Assembly (NCBI RefSeq): GCF_014654365.1
Contig: NZ_BNAY01000008.1
Span: 310,001-374,000 of the forward strand
Reading direction: 5' to 3'
DNA from: Amycolatopsis oliviviridis
GTDB taxonomy: Bacteria; Actinomycetota; Actinomycetes; Mycobacteriales; Pseudonocardiaceae
DNA: 64,000 bases
Shown here: positions 54,201 to 63,700 of the stretch, piece by piece
How positions within the stretch are numbered: position 1 is the stretch's first letter
How the letters are laid out: every line of letters starts with the position of its first letter
The notes under the pieces: generated by a model
Databases searched by the model: none
Told to the model about the DNA's origin: nothing
Seen by the model: only the letters and a program-made list of their open reading frames with translations
Translations under genes and position numbers: made by a program

Positions 54201-57200
54201 ACGGTGACCAGGGGCGCTTCATGCCGTGCCCCGTCGATCGCCGGGGCGTCCGCGAGCACCGGCTCGACCCCGTCCGGCACCGCCTTGCGGGTCGCTTCGA
54301 GACAGACCGCGACCGCCACCCCGGCGTCGGACAGCATCCGCTCGATCCGTTCCGCGGGGTAGTCCACGTTCACCGGGACCTGCGCGGCACCCGCCTTCCA
54401 GACCGCGAGCAGGGCGACGAGCAGCTCCGCGCCGCGCGCCATCACCACACCGACGCGGTCACCACGCCGTACGCCGACGGCGGCCAGGTTCCCGGCCAGC
54501 CGGTCGGATTCCCGGTCGAGGACGGCGTAGGACAGGGTCCGCTCGCCGTCCATGACCGCCACCGCGTCCGGCGAGGCGCTCACCTGCCGCCGGAACAGCC
54601 CGAGCACCGACGTCGTGTCGGCCGCCTCGCCCGTCGCGTTCCAGCGTTCCACCACCGCCGCGCGCGCCGGTTCGCTCGTCACGCCGAGGCGGCCCACCGG
54701 CAGCGAAGGCTCCGCCACCACCTGTTCCAGGACACGCACGACCTGCCTGGCGATCTCGGCCGCCGTCTCGCCGTCGAACCGATCGGGCCGGTAGGACACG
54801 TTGACACGCAAGCGATTCCCGAGGCTGACGTTCATCGTCAGCGGATAGCCGGTGCCGGTCCGGGTGACGACCGCGCTGATCGCGACACCGCCGTCGTCGC
54901 CGAGACCGTCGGCGGTGTGCGGGTAGTTCTCGATCATCACGATGGTGTCGAAGACCGCGCCCGTACCCGCCACCTTCTGGATCTCCGGCAGCCCCAGGTA
55001 CTGGTGTTCGGTCAACGCCGCCTGGCGTCCCTGCAGGTCCTGGAACAACTCCAGGAGCGGCTGACCGCCGTCGAGCCGCACGCGAACCGGGACGGTGTTG
55101 ATGAACATCCCCACCATCCGCTCGACGTCGGCCACCTCCGCCGGGCGCCCCGACACCACCGACCCGAACACCACGTCCGTCCGGCCCGCCAGCCGCGCCA
55201 GCACCAGCGCCCAGGCGGCCTGCAGGATCGTGCTCGTCGTCAACCCGTTGCCCCGGGCCAAGTCGGTGAGCGCGCGCGTCGTCTCCTCGGACAGCAGTTC
55301 GGCGTGCTCGCCGGGCAGCACCAGCGTCTTGCCCGCGTCGGCGTCCACAAGGGACGGTTCTTCCGCGCCGGCGAGTTCGGTCCGCCACGCCTCCCGCGTC
55401 CGGTCGCCGTCCTGACCGTCCAGCCAGGTCAGATAGTCCTTATAGGACGGTGCCGCCGACGGGATCTGCCCGCCCGTGTAGGCGATCGACACCTCGCCCA
55501 GCAAGAGCGGCGTCGACCAGCCGTCCAGGACGACGTGGTGCGAAGTCAGCACGAGCCGGTGCCGGTCGGTGCTGAGCCGGATCAGCGACAGCCGCAGCAG
55601 CGGCGGCGCGGTCACGTCGAACCGCCGGGCCTGATCGTCGGCGAGCAGCCGTTCGACCTCGGCGTCCGCGGCCGCCTCGTCGAGGTGCGAGAGATCCACC
55701 TCCCGCCAAGGCAGTTCGGCCTCACCCACGACGACCTGCACCGTCTCGCCGGACCCCAGCTGGTGGAAACCGGTCCGGAGCGATTCGTGCCGGGCGAGGA
55801 CCCGGGTCCAGGCCGCGTGCAGCCGTCGCGCGTCGAGCGGCCCGTCGAGGTCCAGGATCCGCTGGCTCTGATAGACGTCGACGCCGTCGGTGTCGAAGGC
55901 CCGCTCGAAGAGCATGCCTTCCTGCAGCGGCGAGAGCGGCCAGATGTCGGTCAGCCCCGGCGCCGCGGCCTCCAGCTCCGCGACGTCGCGCTGCGTCAGG
56001 CCGACGAGCTCGAAGTCGGAAGGGGTGTGCCCGCCCGCGCCGGGATCCTCGGCGAGGGCCGCGAGGCCGGTCAACATCTCCAGCCAGGCCTCGCCGAGCC
56101 GTTCCACCGCGGCGAAATCGGAGTCCCGGGTGTCGATGGCCAGCCCCAGCCGGGGTCCGGACGGCGTGTCCTGGACTTCCGCGCTGACCTCCACGGCGTG
56201 GGCGAGGACCATGTCCGGACCGCCACCGAGCGGCCCTTCTCCCCCTGGCTGCCACGCGGTGTCCTTCGGGGCGAGGACGGTCCGGCCGAGATAGTTGAAG
56301 CCGATCCGCGAGGACGGCAGCCCGGCCAGCCTCGCCGCGGTGCCGGGGTTGAGATGACGCAGCAGTCCGTAGCCGGACCCGTCGCCGGGCACCGCGCGGA
56401 TCTGGTCCTTGACGGTCTTCAGCACCGGCCCGGCGGCCGTGATGTCCACATCGGACAGATCGAGGCGGACCGGGTGCACGCTGGTGAACCAGCCCACGGT
56501 GCGCAGCAGATCCTCGCCGTCGGCGGCTTCGCGGCCGTGGCCTTCCACGTCCACCAGCAGCCCGCGGCCGGTTCCGCGCAGCCGCGCCAGCGCACCCGCG
56601 AGACCGGCCACCAGGACGTCCTGGATCCCGCAGTGGAACGCTCCCGGCAGGACGGCCACGAGGTTGCGCGCCTCGGAGCCGGACAGGCTCGTGGACCACG
56701 AGTGCGACTGCCCGGTGTGCTGTCCGGTGTCCTCGTCCCAGGACGGGTCCGCGTCCTCCAGCAGAGCGGCCCACTGCTCCAGTTCGGCCACGGTGCTCTC
56801 GCCGCGCGCCTGCTCGGTGAGCCGTCGCGCCCACTGCCGGTACGACGTCGCCGGGGCTTCGAGGGCGGGGGTCCCGCCGGCGAGCAGGGCTTCGTACGCC
56901 GACCGCAGATCCGGCAGGAGGATCCCCCACGAGACCGCGTCGACGGCGAGGTGATGCGCCACGAAGGCCAACCGGCCCGGCTCGGCGTCCCCGGCGTCGA
57001 CCCAGACGACCCGCGCCATGATCCCCGCCGACGGGTCCAGCGTTCCCGTCGCCGTCCGGACCTCGCGCGCGGCGATCTCGTCCAGTTCCGCCGTCCCGGC
57101 GGCCACCCGCTCGACCAGGCTCGCCGCGTCCACCGCACCGCGCTCGGGCACGATCAGCCGTCCGTCCTGCTCCACCCGCGCCCGCAGCAGATCATGGGTG

Positions 57201-60200
57201 TCCAGCACCGCTCGCAGGGCGCTCACCAGCGCGTCCAGGTTCAAGCCCGCCGGCGTGACGACGACCCTCACCTGCGCGAAACCGGGGCGCTCCGCGTCGT
57301 CCCCGAGAGCGAGCATCACCGGCGTCCGCGGGATCTCCCCCACGCCCGGGACGACCTCGGCGCGGGGCGTCGTGCCCGCCTCCTGCGCCAAGGCCGCGAG
57401 ACGCTCGGGGGTCCGGTGCTCGAACACCTGCCTCGGGGTCAGCGGGAGCCCCTCGCGACGCGCGCGGGCGGCGACCTGCATCGACGAGATCGAGTCGCCA
57501 CCCAGTTCGAAGAAGCTGTCCTCGATGCCGACCCGGTCGAGGCCGAGCACCTCGGCGAACACTCCACAAAGGACTCGTTCGGCGTCGGTGACCGGTTCCC
57601 GGCCCGCCGACTTCGACGCGAAGTCCGGTTCGGGCAGCGCCCGCCGGTCCACCTTTCCGTTGACCGTCAGCGGCAACGCGTCCAGCGCCAGCACCGCGGC
57701 CGGGACCATGAACTCGGGCAGCGTCTCGGCGAGCAGTTCGCGCAGCCGCGCCGGGTCGACGTCCTGCCCCGTTTCCGGGACCACGTAACCGATCAGCTGC
57801 TCGTGCCTGGCGAGCACCACGGCCTGGCCGACCCCCGGCAGCCCGGCGAGGACCACCTCGATCTCGCCGGGTTCCACGCGATACCCGCGGATCTTCACCT
57901 GATCGTCGGCCCGGCCGGCGAACGCCAGCGCGCCCTGCTCGGTCCAGTACGCGAGGTCCCCGGTCCGGTACATCCTCCCGGCGGGCACGAACGGATCGGC
58001 GACGAACCGCTCGGACGTCAGCGCCGGACGGTCCAGATAGCCTTGCGCCACACCGGCTCCGGCGACGTACAGCTCTCCCGCCACCCCTGCGGGCACGGGC
58101 CGCAGGAACGCGTCGAGGACGTAGACCCGCCGCCCCCGCAGCGGCCGCCCGATCGGCAGCACCGCTCCCGAGGGCGCGCCGGGTTCGAGCAGCCACCAGG
58201 TCGCGCACAGCGTGGCCTCGGTCGGGCCGTAGAGATGCCGTACCCGGACGTCCGGGCACACCTGCCGCACGCTGTCCACCGCGGCCGGGGGCACCGCGTC
58301 GCCTCCGGTCAGCACCTCGCGCAGACCGGCGACGGACTCCGGCGATTCCTCGGCCAGCACCCGGAAAGCGCCCGCGGTCAGGTGAGCGGCCGTGACACCG
58401 GCGGCCACGTGGCGCGCCAGCGCCTCGCCGTCCACCGCGCCCGATCCGGCCAACACCACGCGCGCACCCGACACCAGCGGCACCCACAGCTCGAACAGCG
58501 AGATGTCGAACGCGTGCGAAGCGTGCAGCAGCACGGCGTCACCGGGGCCGACTCGCCACCCCGGCTCCCCGACCAGCGCCGCGACGTTGCCGTGCGACAC
58601 CGCGACGCCCTTCGGCGTCCCCGTCGAACCCGACGTGTACATCACGTAGGCGAGGTCATCGGCGCTCGGGCCGGTCGACAGGCGGGCGCTTTCCGCCACC
58701 GCCCGCCGCGTCCTGGGATCGTCCAGGACGATCGGTTCGAGGCCGACGTCCAGCACGGTGTCCCGGTACGTTTTCGCGCACACCACCGCCGCGGGCCCGG
58801 AATCCGCCAGCATGAACTGCATGCGTTCCACCGGATAGGCGGGATCCACCGGCACGTACGCCGCGCCCGCCTTCCACACCGCGAGCAGCGTCGCGATCAG
58901 CTCGGGCGACCGGTCCAGCACCACGGCCACCCGGTCCCCGCGCCGGACTCCCTTGCCGTGCAAGTGACCGGCGAGCCGCTCCGCGTGCTCGGCGAGTTCC
59001 CCGTAGGACAGCGTCCGGTCGCCGTCGGCGATCGCCACCTCGTCGCGGTGGTGCTCCACCTGGTGGGCGAACAGCTCCGGCGCGGTCCGGCTCGGCGGCG
59101 TCTGGGACGACGCACCCCAGGCGTCGACCACCAAGGCGCGTTCGGCCGGGCTCGTCACCTCGACGTCGGCCACCGTGAGGTCGCCCGCACCCGACAGTTG
59201 ACGCAGCACGCCCGTGAACCGCTCCAGGATGGCGAGCGCGGTGTCCCGATCGAAGAGATCCGTCAGATAGTCCAGCTTGAAGTACAGCGATTCGCCGGGG
59301 ACGGCGACCAGCGTCAGCGGATAATGGGCGGCCACCCGGCCCTGGTGCACCCGGATGCCGAAGGTGTCCGCGGAGCCCAGTTCACCGGAATCGTGGTGGA
59401 ACTTCTCGAAGACGATCAACGTGTCGAAGACGGCGCCGGGACCGGCCTCCTGCTGGATGTCCGCCAGGCCGACGTACTGGTCGGGAATGAGCGCCGACTG
59501 CCGTTTCTGCAAGTCCGTCAGCAGTTCGGCGACCGGCGTCCCGCCGCGCAGCGACACCCGCACGGGAACGGTGTTGAGGAACAGCCCCACCATTCCCTCC
59601 ACGCCGGGCAGATCCGGCGGGCGTGCCGACACCGCGGCCCCGAACACCACGTCCGTCCGGCCCGTCAGCTGCGCGAGCACCAGTGCCCAGGCGCCCTGCA
59701 CCACCGTATTCAGCGTCAGGCCCCGGCCACGGGCCAGCGCCCCCAGCTCTCGCGCGACGTTCTCCGGCAGCTCGGCCTCGACGCTCTCCGGTTCGGCGGG
59801 CGCCCGGCCCGGGTCGGCCGGCACCACCAGCGTCGGCTCGTCGACGCCGTCCAGCCGCGCCGCCCACGCCGAGAGCGACCTCGCTTTGTCCTGGCGGCTC
59901 AGCCACGCCAGGTATTCGCGGTAGGAAGTCACTTCCGGCAGGTCCACCGGGCCGCCGTCCGCCGCGTACAGCTTCGACATCTCGCCGAGCACGATGGGCA
60001 GCGACCAGCCGTCCATGATCGTGTGATGGCAGGTCACCACCAGTCGGTGCGTGGTGTCGCCGAGCCGGATCAGGGTCAGCCGCAGCAACGGCGCCCGCGT
60101 GAGATCGAACCTCGTCGTCCGGTCCTGTTCGGCCAGTTCCCGCACGGCCGTCTCGGGCCGGTCGAGGTGGGAAAGATCGACCTCACGCCACGGCAGGTCC

Positions 60201-60454
60201 ACCTGCTTGGCGATGATCTGCACGGTCTCGCCCGATTTCCGCTGCCGGAAACAGGCGCGGAGCGGGGCGTGCCGGGCAAGCAGCGACTCCCAGGCCGCGC
60301 GCAGCCCGGCCGCGTCCACCGGTCCGTCCAGATCCAGGATCCAATGACCAACGTAGACGTCGGGCCCTTCGCCGTCGTAAACCGCGTGGAAGAGCAATCC
60401 GGCCTGCAAGGGCGACAGCGGCCAGATTTCCTCAATCCGCGACTGGTTCATCAC
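48257..60454 (-). CDS. bpsB: BpsB, NRPS modules 4-6: C-A-T-E, C-A-T-E, C-A-T
   Basis: 4065 aa. Module 4 (about 1-1500): C with CHHTIMDGWS, A pocket D-I-F-H-L-G-L-L-C (Hpg), T with ELGGDSISS, E with HHLAVDAVSW. Module 5 (about 1500-3000): A pocket D-A-V-H-L-G-L-L-C (Hpg), T ELGGDSILS, E HHLVVDVVSW. Module 6 (about 3000-4065): C with HHIVVDGWS, A pocket D-A-S-T-L-G-A-I-C (tyrosine/beta-hydroxytyrosine), T ELGGDSITS, no E. This gives D-Hpg4, D-Hpg5 and L-Bht6. Start is GTG with ATG as the next codon; GAGGGAG lies upstream and serves either. A large + strand frame opposite it is spurious. Confidence 0.97.
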   Translation of the reverse strand: MMNQSRIEEIWPLSPLQAGLLFHAVYDGEGPDVYVGHWILDLDGPVDAAGLRAAWESLLARHAPLRACFRQRKSGETVQIIAKQVDLPWREVDLSHLDRPETAVRELAEQDRTTRFDLTRAPLLRLTLIRLGDTTHRLVVTCHHTIMDGWSLPIVLGEMSKLYAADGGPVDLPEVTSYREYLAWLSRQDKARSLSAWAARLDGVDEPTLVVPADPGRAPAEPESVEAELPENVARELGALARGRGLTLNTVVQGAWALVLAQLTGRTDVVFGAAVSARPPDLPGVEGMVGLFLNTVPVRVSLRGGTPVAELLTDLQKRQSALIPDQYVGLADIQQEAGPGAVFDTLIVFEKFHHDSGELGSADTFGIRVHQGRVAAHYPLTLVAVPGESLYFKLDYLTDLFDRDTALAILERFTGVLRQLSGAGDLTVADVEVTSPAERALVVDAWGASSQTPPSRTAPELFAHQVEHHRDEVAIADGDRTLSYGELAEHAERLAGHLHGKGVRRGDRVAVVLDRSPELIATLLAVWKAGAAYVPVDPAYPVERMQFMLADSGPAAVVCAKTYRDTVLDVGLEPIVLDDPRTRRAVAESARLSTGPSADDLAYVMYTSGSTGTPKGVAVSHGNVAALVGEPGWRVGPGDAVLLHASHAFDISLFELWVPLVSGARVVLAGSGAVDGEALARHVAAGVTAAHLTAGAFRVLAEESPESVAGLREVLTGGDAVPPAAVDSVRQVCPDVRVRHLYGPTEATLCATWWLLEPGAPSGAVLPIGRPLRGRRVYVLDAFLRPVPAGVAGELYVAGAGVAQGYLDRPALTSERFVADPFVPAGRMYRTGDLAYWTEQGALAFAGRADDQVKIRGYRVEPGEIEVVLAGLPGVGQAVVLARHEQLIGYVVPETGQDVDPARLRELLAETLPEFMVPAAVLALDALPLTVNGKVDRRALPEPDFASKSAGREPVTDAERVLCGVFAEVLGLDRVGIEDSFFELGGDSISSMQVAARARREGLPLTPRQVFEHRTPERLAALAQEAGTTPRAEVVPGVGEIPRTPVMLALGDDAERPGFAQVRVVVTPAGLNLDALVSALRAVLDTHDLLRARVEQDGRLIVPERGAVDAASLVERVAAGTAELDEIAAREVRTATGTLDPSAGIMARVVWVDAGDAEPGRLAFVAHHLAVDAVSWGILLPDLRSAYEALLAGGTPALEAPATSYRQWARRLTEQARGESTVAELEQWAALLEDADPSWDEDTGQHTGQSHSWSTSLSGSEARNLVAVLPGAFHCGIQDVLVAGLAGALARLRGTGRGLLVDVEGHGREAADGEDLLRTVGWFTSVHPVRLDLSDVDITAAGPVLKTVKDQIRAVPGDGSGYGLLRHLNPGTAARLAGLPSSRIGFNYLGRTVLAPKDTAWQPGGEGPLGGGPDMVLAHAVEVSAEVQDTPSGPRLGLAIDTRDSDFAAVERLGEAWLEMLTGLAALAEDPGAGGHTPSDFELVGLTQRDVAELEAAAPGLTDIWPLSPLQEGMLFERAFDTDGVDVYQSQRILDLDGPLDARRLHAAWTRVLARHESLRTGFHQLGSGETVQVVVGEAELPWREVDLSHLDEAAADAEVERLLADDQARRFDVTAPPLLRLSLIRLSTDRHRLVLTSHHVVLDGWSTPLLLGEVSIAYTGGQIPSAAPSYKDYLTWLDGQDGDRTREAWRTELAGAEEPSLVDADAGKTLVLPGEHAELLSEETTRALTDLARGNGLTTSTILQAAWALVLARLAGRTDVVFGSVVSGRPAEVADVERMVGMFINTVPVRVRLDGGQPLLELFQDLQGRQAALTEHQYLGLPEIQKVAGTGAVFDTIVMIENYPHTADGLGDDGGVAISAVVTRTGTGYPLTMNVSLGNRLRVNVSYRPDRFDGETAAEIARQVVRVLEQVVAEPSLPVGRLGVTSEPARAAVVERWNATGEAADTTSVLGLFRRQVSASPDAVAVMDGERTLSYAVLDRESDRLAGNLAAVGVRRGDRVGVVMARGAELLVALLAVWKAGAAQVPVNVDYPAERIERMLSDAGVAVAVCLEATRKAVPDGVEPVLADAPAIDGARHEAPLVTVGADDVAYVMYTSGSTGVPKGVAVPHGSVAALASDPGWSQGPGDRVLLHASHAFDASLVEIWVPLVSGARVVVAEPGTVDAERLREAISRGVTTVHLTAGAFRAVAEEAPESFLGLREILTGGDAVPLASVERMRRACPDVRVRQLYGPTEITLCATWLVLEPGDETGATLPIGGPLAGRQAYVLDAFLQPVAPNVTGELYLAGAGLAHGYLGNTASTAERFVANPFTPGRMYRTGDLARWTDQGELLFGGRADSQVKIRGYRVEPGEIEAALTEVPDVAQAVVVAREERPGEKRLIAYVTAEPGQGLDSDAVRARLAARLPEFMVPSVVLVLDGFPLTLNGKIDRAALPAPEFAGRATGREPRTETERVLCDLFAEILGLDRVGADDGFFELGGDSILSMRLAARARRENLVFGAKQVFDRKTPAGIAAVAEHGGRPRAEDTEGVGEVPLTPVALALLERDPLGLTRGAMAQWVTVEVPGDLSVAALTAGLGAVIDTHDLLRSRIVEPEGDRPRLIVAERGTVDAATLVERVDADGEDSGEIGEIADHRAADAGARLDPVEGVMVRAVWVDAGPGRTGRLVVAAHHLVVDVVSWRTLVADLQAACEAVLAGGRPSLDPPDVSFRRWSRTLAAEAATRTAELATWTEILARAQSRLGELDPRRDTVSTAGRRTWTLPAGTLVEKATSAFHCGVHEVLLATLAGAVAGWRGGTAVVVDVEGHGRQPLGEMDLSRTLGWFTDIHPIRLDVTEASAPGRLLKQVKENVRAVPDGGLGYGMLRHLNAETGPVLAALPKAEIGFNYLGRFSARSEGDARPWQITGITGGVAELDTPLRHVLEIDAVVADGTDGPDNTDGPEFSLTVTWARRILDDAEAESFADAWLAALTGLAAHVDGGAGGHTPSDFPLTTLTQREVEKVEAAVPGLLDIWPLSPLQEGLLFHTADEEGPDVYASMRTLALDGPLDAARFRASWQALLDRHAALRASFHQLESGTAVQAIAREVTLPWRETDLSGLPEDEALAEFDRLAEEQHAARFDLAEGPLLRLHLVRLGERSHRLVFTSHHIVVDGWSLPLIATGVLAAYEAGGDDRALPAAASYRDYLAWIARQDKAAALEAWRTELAGLDEATHVVPPESILTPLEPERVRFELGDEPSKRLAEFSRRHGVTPNTFFQGLWALHLARLTGREDVVFGAAVAGRPPEIPGVESAVGLFMNMLPVRARLSGAEPVVDMLKGLQERQVALLPHQHVGQSEITKAAGRGAAFDTIVVFENYPPPPPRLDGPDALVLRPAGNSDDDGHYPLSLRASVAGGPVRGELIYRPDVVDRDGAEEMLAALLRALDQVLAEPRTPVGRIGLIGPEQRRLVVDEWNRTDAPLTAETLPALVRAQADRTPDAVAVQDGARSLTYQGLLDEVEALARLLAGAGVRREARVGVLVGRSVDLAVTLLAVTFAGGAFVPVDPDYPRDRVEFMLANSAPEVLVCTKATRSFVPAEFAGTVLELEELPAAEPGVELPTVAPEDAAYVIYTSGSTGVPKGVLVTHSGLVNLGYAHIERMAVTSSSRILQLSAIGFDAMVSEVYMALLAGATLVLPDAASMPPRVTLGDAIRQAGITHLTVSPSVLASEDDLPDTLRTVLTGGEALPAALVDRWSPGRRVIQAYGPTETTICSTMSAPLSPGHDQVPLGGPIHNVRHYVLDAFLRPVPPDVVGELYIAGVGLARGYLGRPGLTAERFVASPFAPGERMYRSGDLFRWTREGQLLFAGRVDAQVKIRGYRVEPAEIEAVLAEHPWVGQVAVSVRRDGPGEKRLVAYVVPSADAAAENGTLTSALRELAAERLPDYMMPAAFVPLEKMPLTPNGKLDHRALQAPDFAAMTSDRAPRTPVEAKLCALFAEVLGLGHVGPDDSFFELGGDSITSMQLSVRARSTGLRLTPRQVFDEKTPERLAAIAQELPDEDETAAAPEPAAGTLVALSPDQMDLLEAGLAGE

Positions 60455-60735
60455 TAATCTCCCTCAATCAGCGAAGGGCGTCGAATTCGCCGAACTCAGC
60501 TTGAATTCCCCGGCCCGGTTCCGAAACCGGATCGAGGAGGGCGACGTCTTATGCGGGAATACCCCCGTGGAAGGATCATCCCTCTGCCCGGCCTCGCCGG
60601 ACAACCCCGTCCAGCCGCGCCGTTCTCTTTTCAGGGCAAGCGTTTCGTGGTCGGCCGGGTGGGTCGTGAGTGGCAAGTGCCGTTCTAACGACACTTACCA
60701 CTCACGACCACCTCGACCGACGCGGTCCAGCCGCG
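60455..60735. other. Gap between bpsA and bpsB with hairpins
   Basis: 281 bp without a gene. It contains a family B palindrome (listed separately) and a smaller perfect hairpin, CCGGTT-CCGA-AACCGG at 60515-60530. The other NRPS-mbtH junctions are 4-bp overlaps, so this junction is unusual and may hold a promoter for bpsB or an attenuator. Confidence 0.55.
60662..60709. repeat. Palindromic repeat, family B (copy between bpsA and bpsB)
   Basis: 18-bp arms (60662-60679 and 60692-60709; 17 of 18 pair) with CACTTACCACTCACGACC as the right arm and a 12-bp loop containing CGTTCTAAC. Arms and loop match the element at 5638-5711. It lies 26 bp after the bpsA stop. Confidence 0.85.
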
Positions 60736-63700
60736 TCAACGGCCGCTTTCGAACTCCGCTTCGAATTCGTCGATCTCGTCTTGGTTCAGTTCGAGGAGGG
60801 CGACATCGGACGCGGCGTGTTCCACCGCGGCCGGGGCACCAGCACCCCGTTCCACGACCGCCGCGATCGCCGCGGGCGTCCGCTGTTCGAACACTTCGCG
60901 CGCACCGAAGGCCATTCCCGCGCGGTGGGCCCGCGCCGCCAGTTGCATCGAAAGGATCGAATCCCCGCCCAATTCGAAGAAACTGTCGTCCGCGCCCGCT
61001 CGCTCCAGGCCGAGCACTTCGGCGAAGAGCGCGCACAGCAGCCGCTCGGCCTCCGTGACCGGCTCCCGGCCCGTGACGCGGCCGTTGAAGTCGGGATCCG
61101 GCAAGGCCTCCCGGTCCACTTTCCCGTTCGCCGTCAACGGAAGCGCGTCGAGCACCACCACCGCGGCAGGCACCATGTACTCCGGCAGCCGGGCCGCCAC
61201 CCCCGCGCGCACGGCGGCTTCGTCCACCCCGGACACACCGGACACACCGGACTCTCCGGCAGCGGTCACGTAGCCGATCAGCCGTTTGCCGGTGCCGCTG
61301 TCGCGGGCCAGCACCACGGCCTGCCCCACCGACTCCTGCGCCACCAGGGCCGCCTCGATCTCGCCGGGCTCGATCCGGTAGCCCCGCACCTTCACCTGGT
61401 CGTCGACGCGGCCGGCGAACACCAGTTCCCCGTCCGCGTTCCACCGCACCAGGTCGCCGGTCCGGTACATCCGCTCGCCGGAACCGGACGGGTCGGCCAC
61501 GAACCGCGTCGCGGTCAAACCCGCCCGCCCCAAATATCCCCGGGCGACACCCTCGCCTGCCACGTACAGCTCGCCCACCGCACCCGGCGGGACCTGCCGC
61601 AGCCACGAGTCCAGCACGAACGCCCGCATGTTCGTCGTGGGCGTGCCGATCGGCACCACCTCGCCGGACGGGGCCGCCTGCCCGGGTTCGAGCCGGTACT
61701 CGACGCATCCGACGGTCGCCTCGGTCGGCCCGTATTCGTTGACCACCACGGTGTCCGGGTACGTCCGGCGCCACCGCGTGATCGTGTCGACGGACAATTG
61801 TTCGCCGCCGAGCAGGAGATCACCCGGCACCGCGATTTCCCGGGAACCGGTGTCCAGGGTCTTCAAATGGCTCGGTGTGGCCTTGAGGAACAGCGACGGG
61901 GCGTCCTCCACCGTGCCGATCAGGTCCTCCAGCGCGCCGACCTGGACCGTTCCCCCGACGGTGAGCGGAGTGAGCATCGCGGTCACCGTCAGGTCGAAGG
62001 CGATCGACGAATGCATCAGCGATCGTCCCCGCAGCCCCGGGAACGTCCGACCGCAATGGTCCAGATAGTTCGCCAGGTTCCGGTGGGTGACGACGACGGC
62101 CTTGGGGCGTCCGGTGGAACCCGAGGTGTAGATCAGGTAGGCCGGATGACGCGGATCCAGCGGCCGGGCACGGTCGGCGTCGGTGACCGGCGTGCGATCC
62201 CGTCCCGCCATCTCGTCCACGGCCGACGGATCGTCGATCAGCACGGTCGACGGCCGGTCCGCCAGCACCTCACCGGCGGGCGAGCCCGACAGCGCGGCGC
62301 TGGTGATCACCAGTGCCGGTTCGGCGTCGTCGAGCATGAAGGCGACGCGATCGGCCGGATAGACCGGATCGATCGGCAGCCAGGCACCACCGGTCTTGGT
62401 GACCGCCAGCACCGTGACGATCAGTTCCAGCGACCGGGGCAGCATCACCGCGACCAGGCCTTCGGGCCCAGCGCCCCGCTCGATGAGCCAGCGCGCCAGT
62501 TGATTGGCGCGTGCGTCGAGTTCGGCGTAGGACAGCGACCGGTCCTCGAAGGTCACCGCGATCGCTTCCGGGGTGGCGGCGACCTGCGCGGCGAACGACT
62601 CCGGCAGCGTCCGGTCCGGCACCGGCCGCGCGGTGTCGTTGCGCGACAGCAACTCCCGCTGTTCTGCATCGGACAGGATCGGCACCGCCGGGAGCGGCGT
62701 CCGCGGCTCGGCGACCACGGCTTCGAGCACCCGGGTGAAGCGGTCCAGCACGGCACCGGCCTGCTCGGTGGTGAACAGCGCGGGCTGGTGCTCCAGCCGC
62801 AGCCGCAGGACGTCGCCGGGGACGACAGCCAGCGCCAGCGGGTAATGCGTGGCGTCGGCGGCGGTCATTCCCCGCACCCGCAACCGATCCGGTTCGGTGT
62901 CACCGGTCTCGTCGGGCCTGGGGTAGTTCTCGTAGACGACGAGGGTGTCGAACAACCGGCCCAGTCCGGCGGTCTGCTGGATGTCGGCGAGCCCGACGTG
63001 GTGATGGGCCAGCAACGCGATCTGCTCGTCCTGGATCCGCCGCACCAGTTCGGCGAAGGTCTGCTCCGGCCTCGTCCGGACCCGGACCGGGACGGTGTTG
63101 ATGAACAGGCCGACCATGGTCTCGATCCCGGGCAGCTCGGCCGGTCGCCCGGACACCACCGCCCCGAACACCACGTCGTCGCGTCCGGTGGTCGCCGCCA
63201 GCACCAGGCCCCACACCGCCTGCAGCATCGTGCTGACCGTGACCCCGCATTCCCGGGCCCGCGTCGCCAAAGCGGCGGCGAACGTCTCGTCCAGTTCGGC
63301 CCACATCTGCCCGGGCACCTGGACCGGTACCGGCCGGTCTTCCGCGACCAGTGTCGGTTCCGGCAAGCCGGACAGGGCCTCGCGCCACGCGGCTGTCGAC
63401 GCGTCCCGGTCGGTTTCGCCGACCCAGGCCAGGTAATCCCGATACGGGGTGACCGGCGCCAGCGCGGACGGAGCCGCTCCGCCTTGGTACAGCGTGAGCA
63501 GTTCGTCCACCAGCAGGGGGGTCGACCAGCCGTCGAGCAGGATGTGATGGTTGGTCAGCACCAGCCGGTGGCTGTCCGGTCCCAGTGCCACCACGGTGAT
63601 CCGCAGCAGCGGGGGCTTGGCCAGATCGAACGGCCGTGCCCGCTCGGCCGCGGCCACCGCCGTCGCCTCGGCTTCCGGATCCGCCGACCCCGTCGCGTCC

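Noticed and set aside
48521..60457. Very long open frame on the + strand opposite bpsB
   Set aside because: Its codons lie antisense to the real NRPS frame; the product is rich in Arg, Gly, His and Val without any domain. It is an effect of high GC and codon-position bias.
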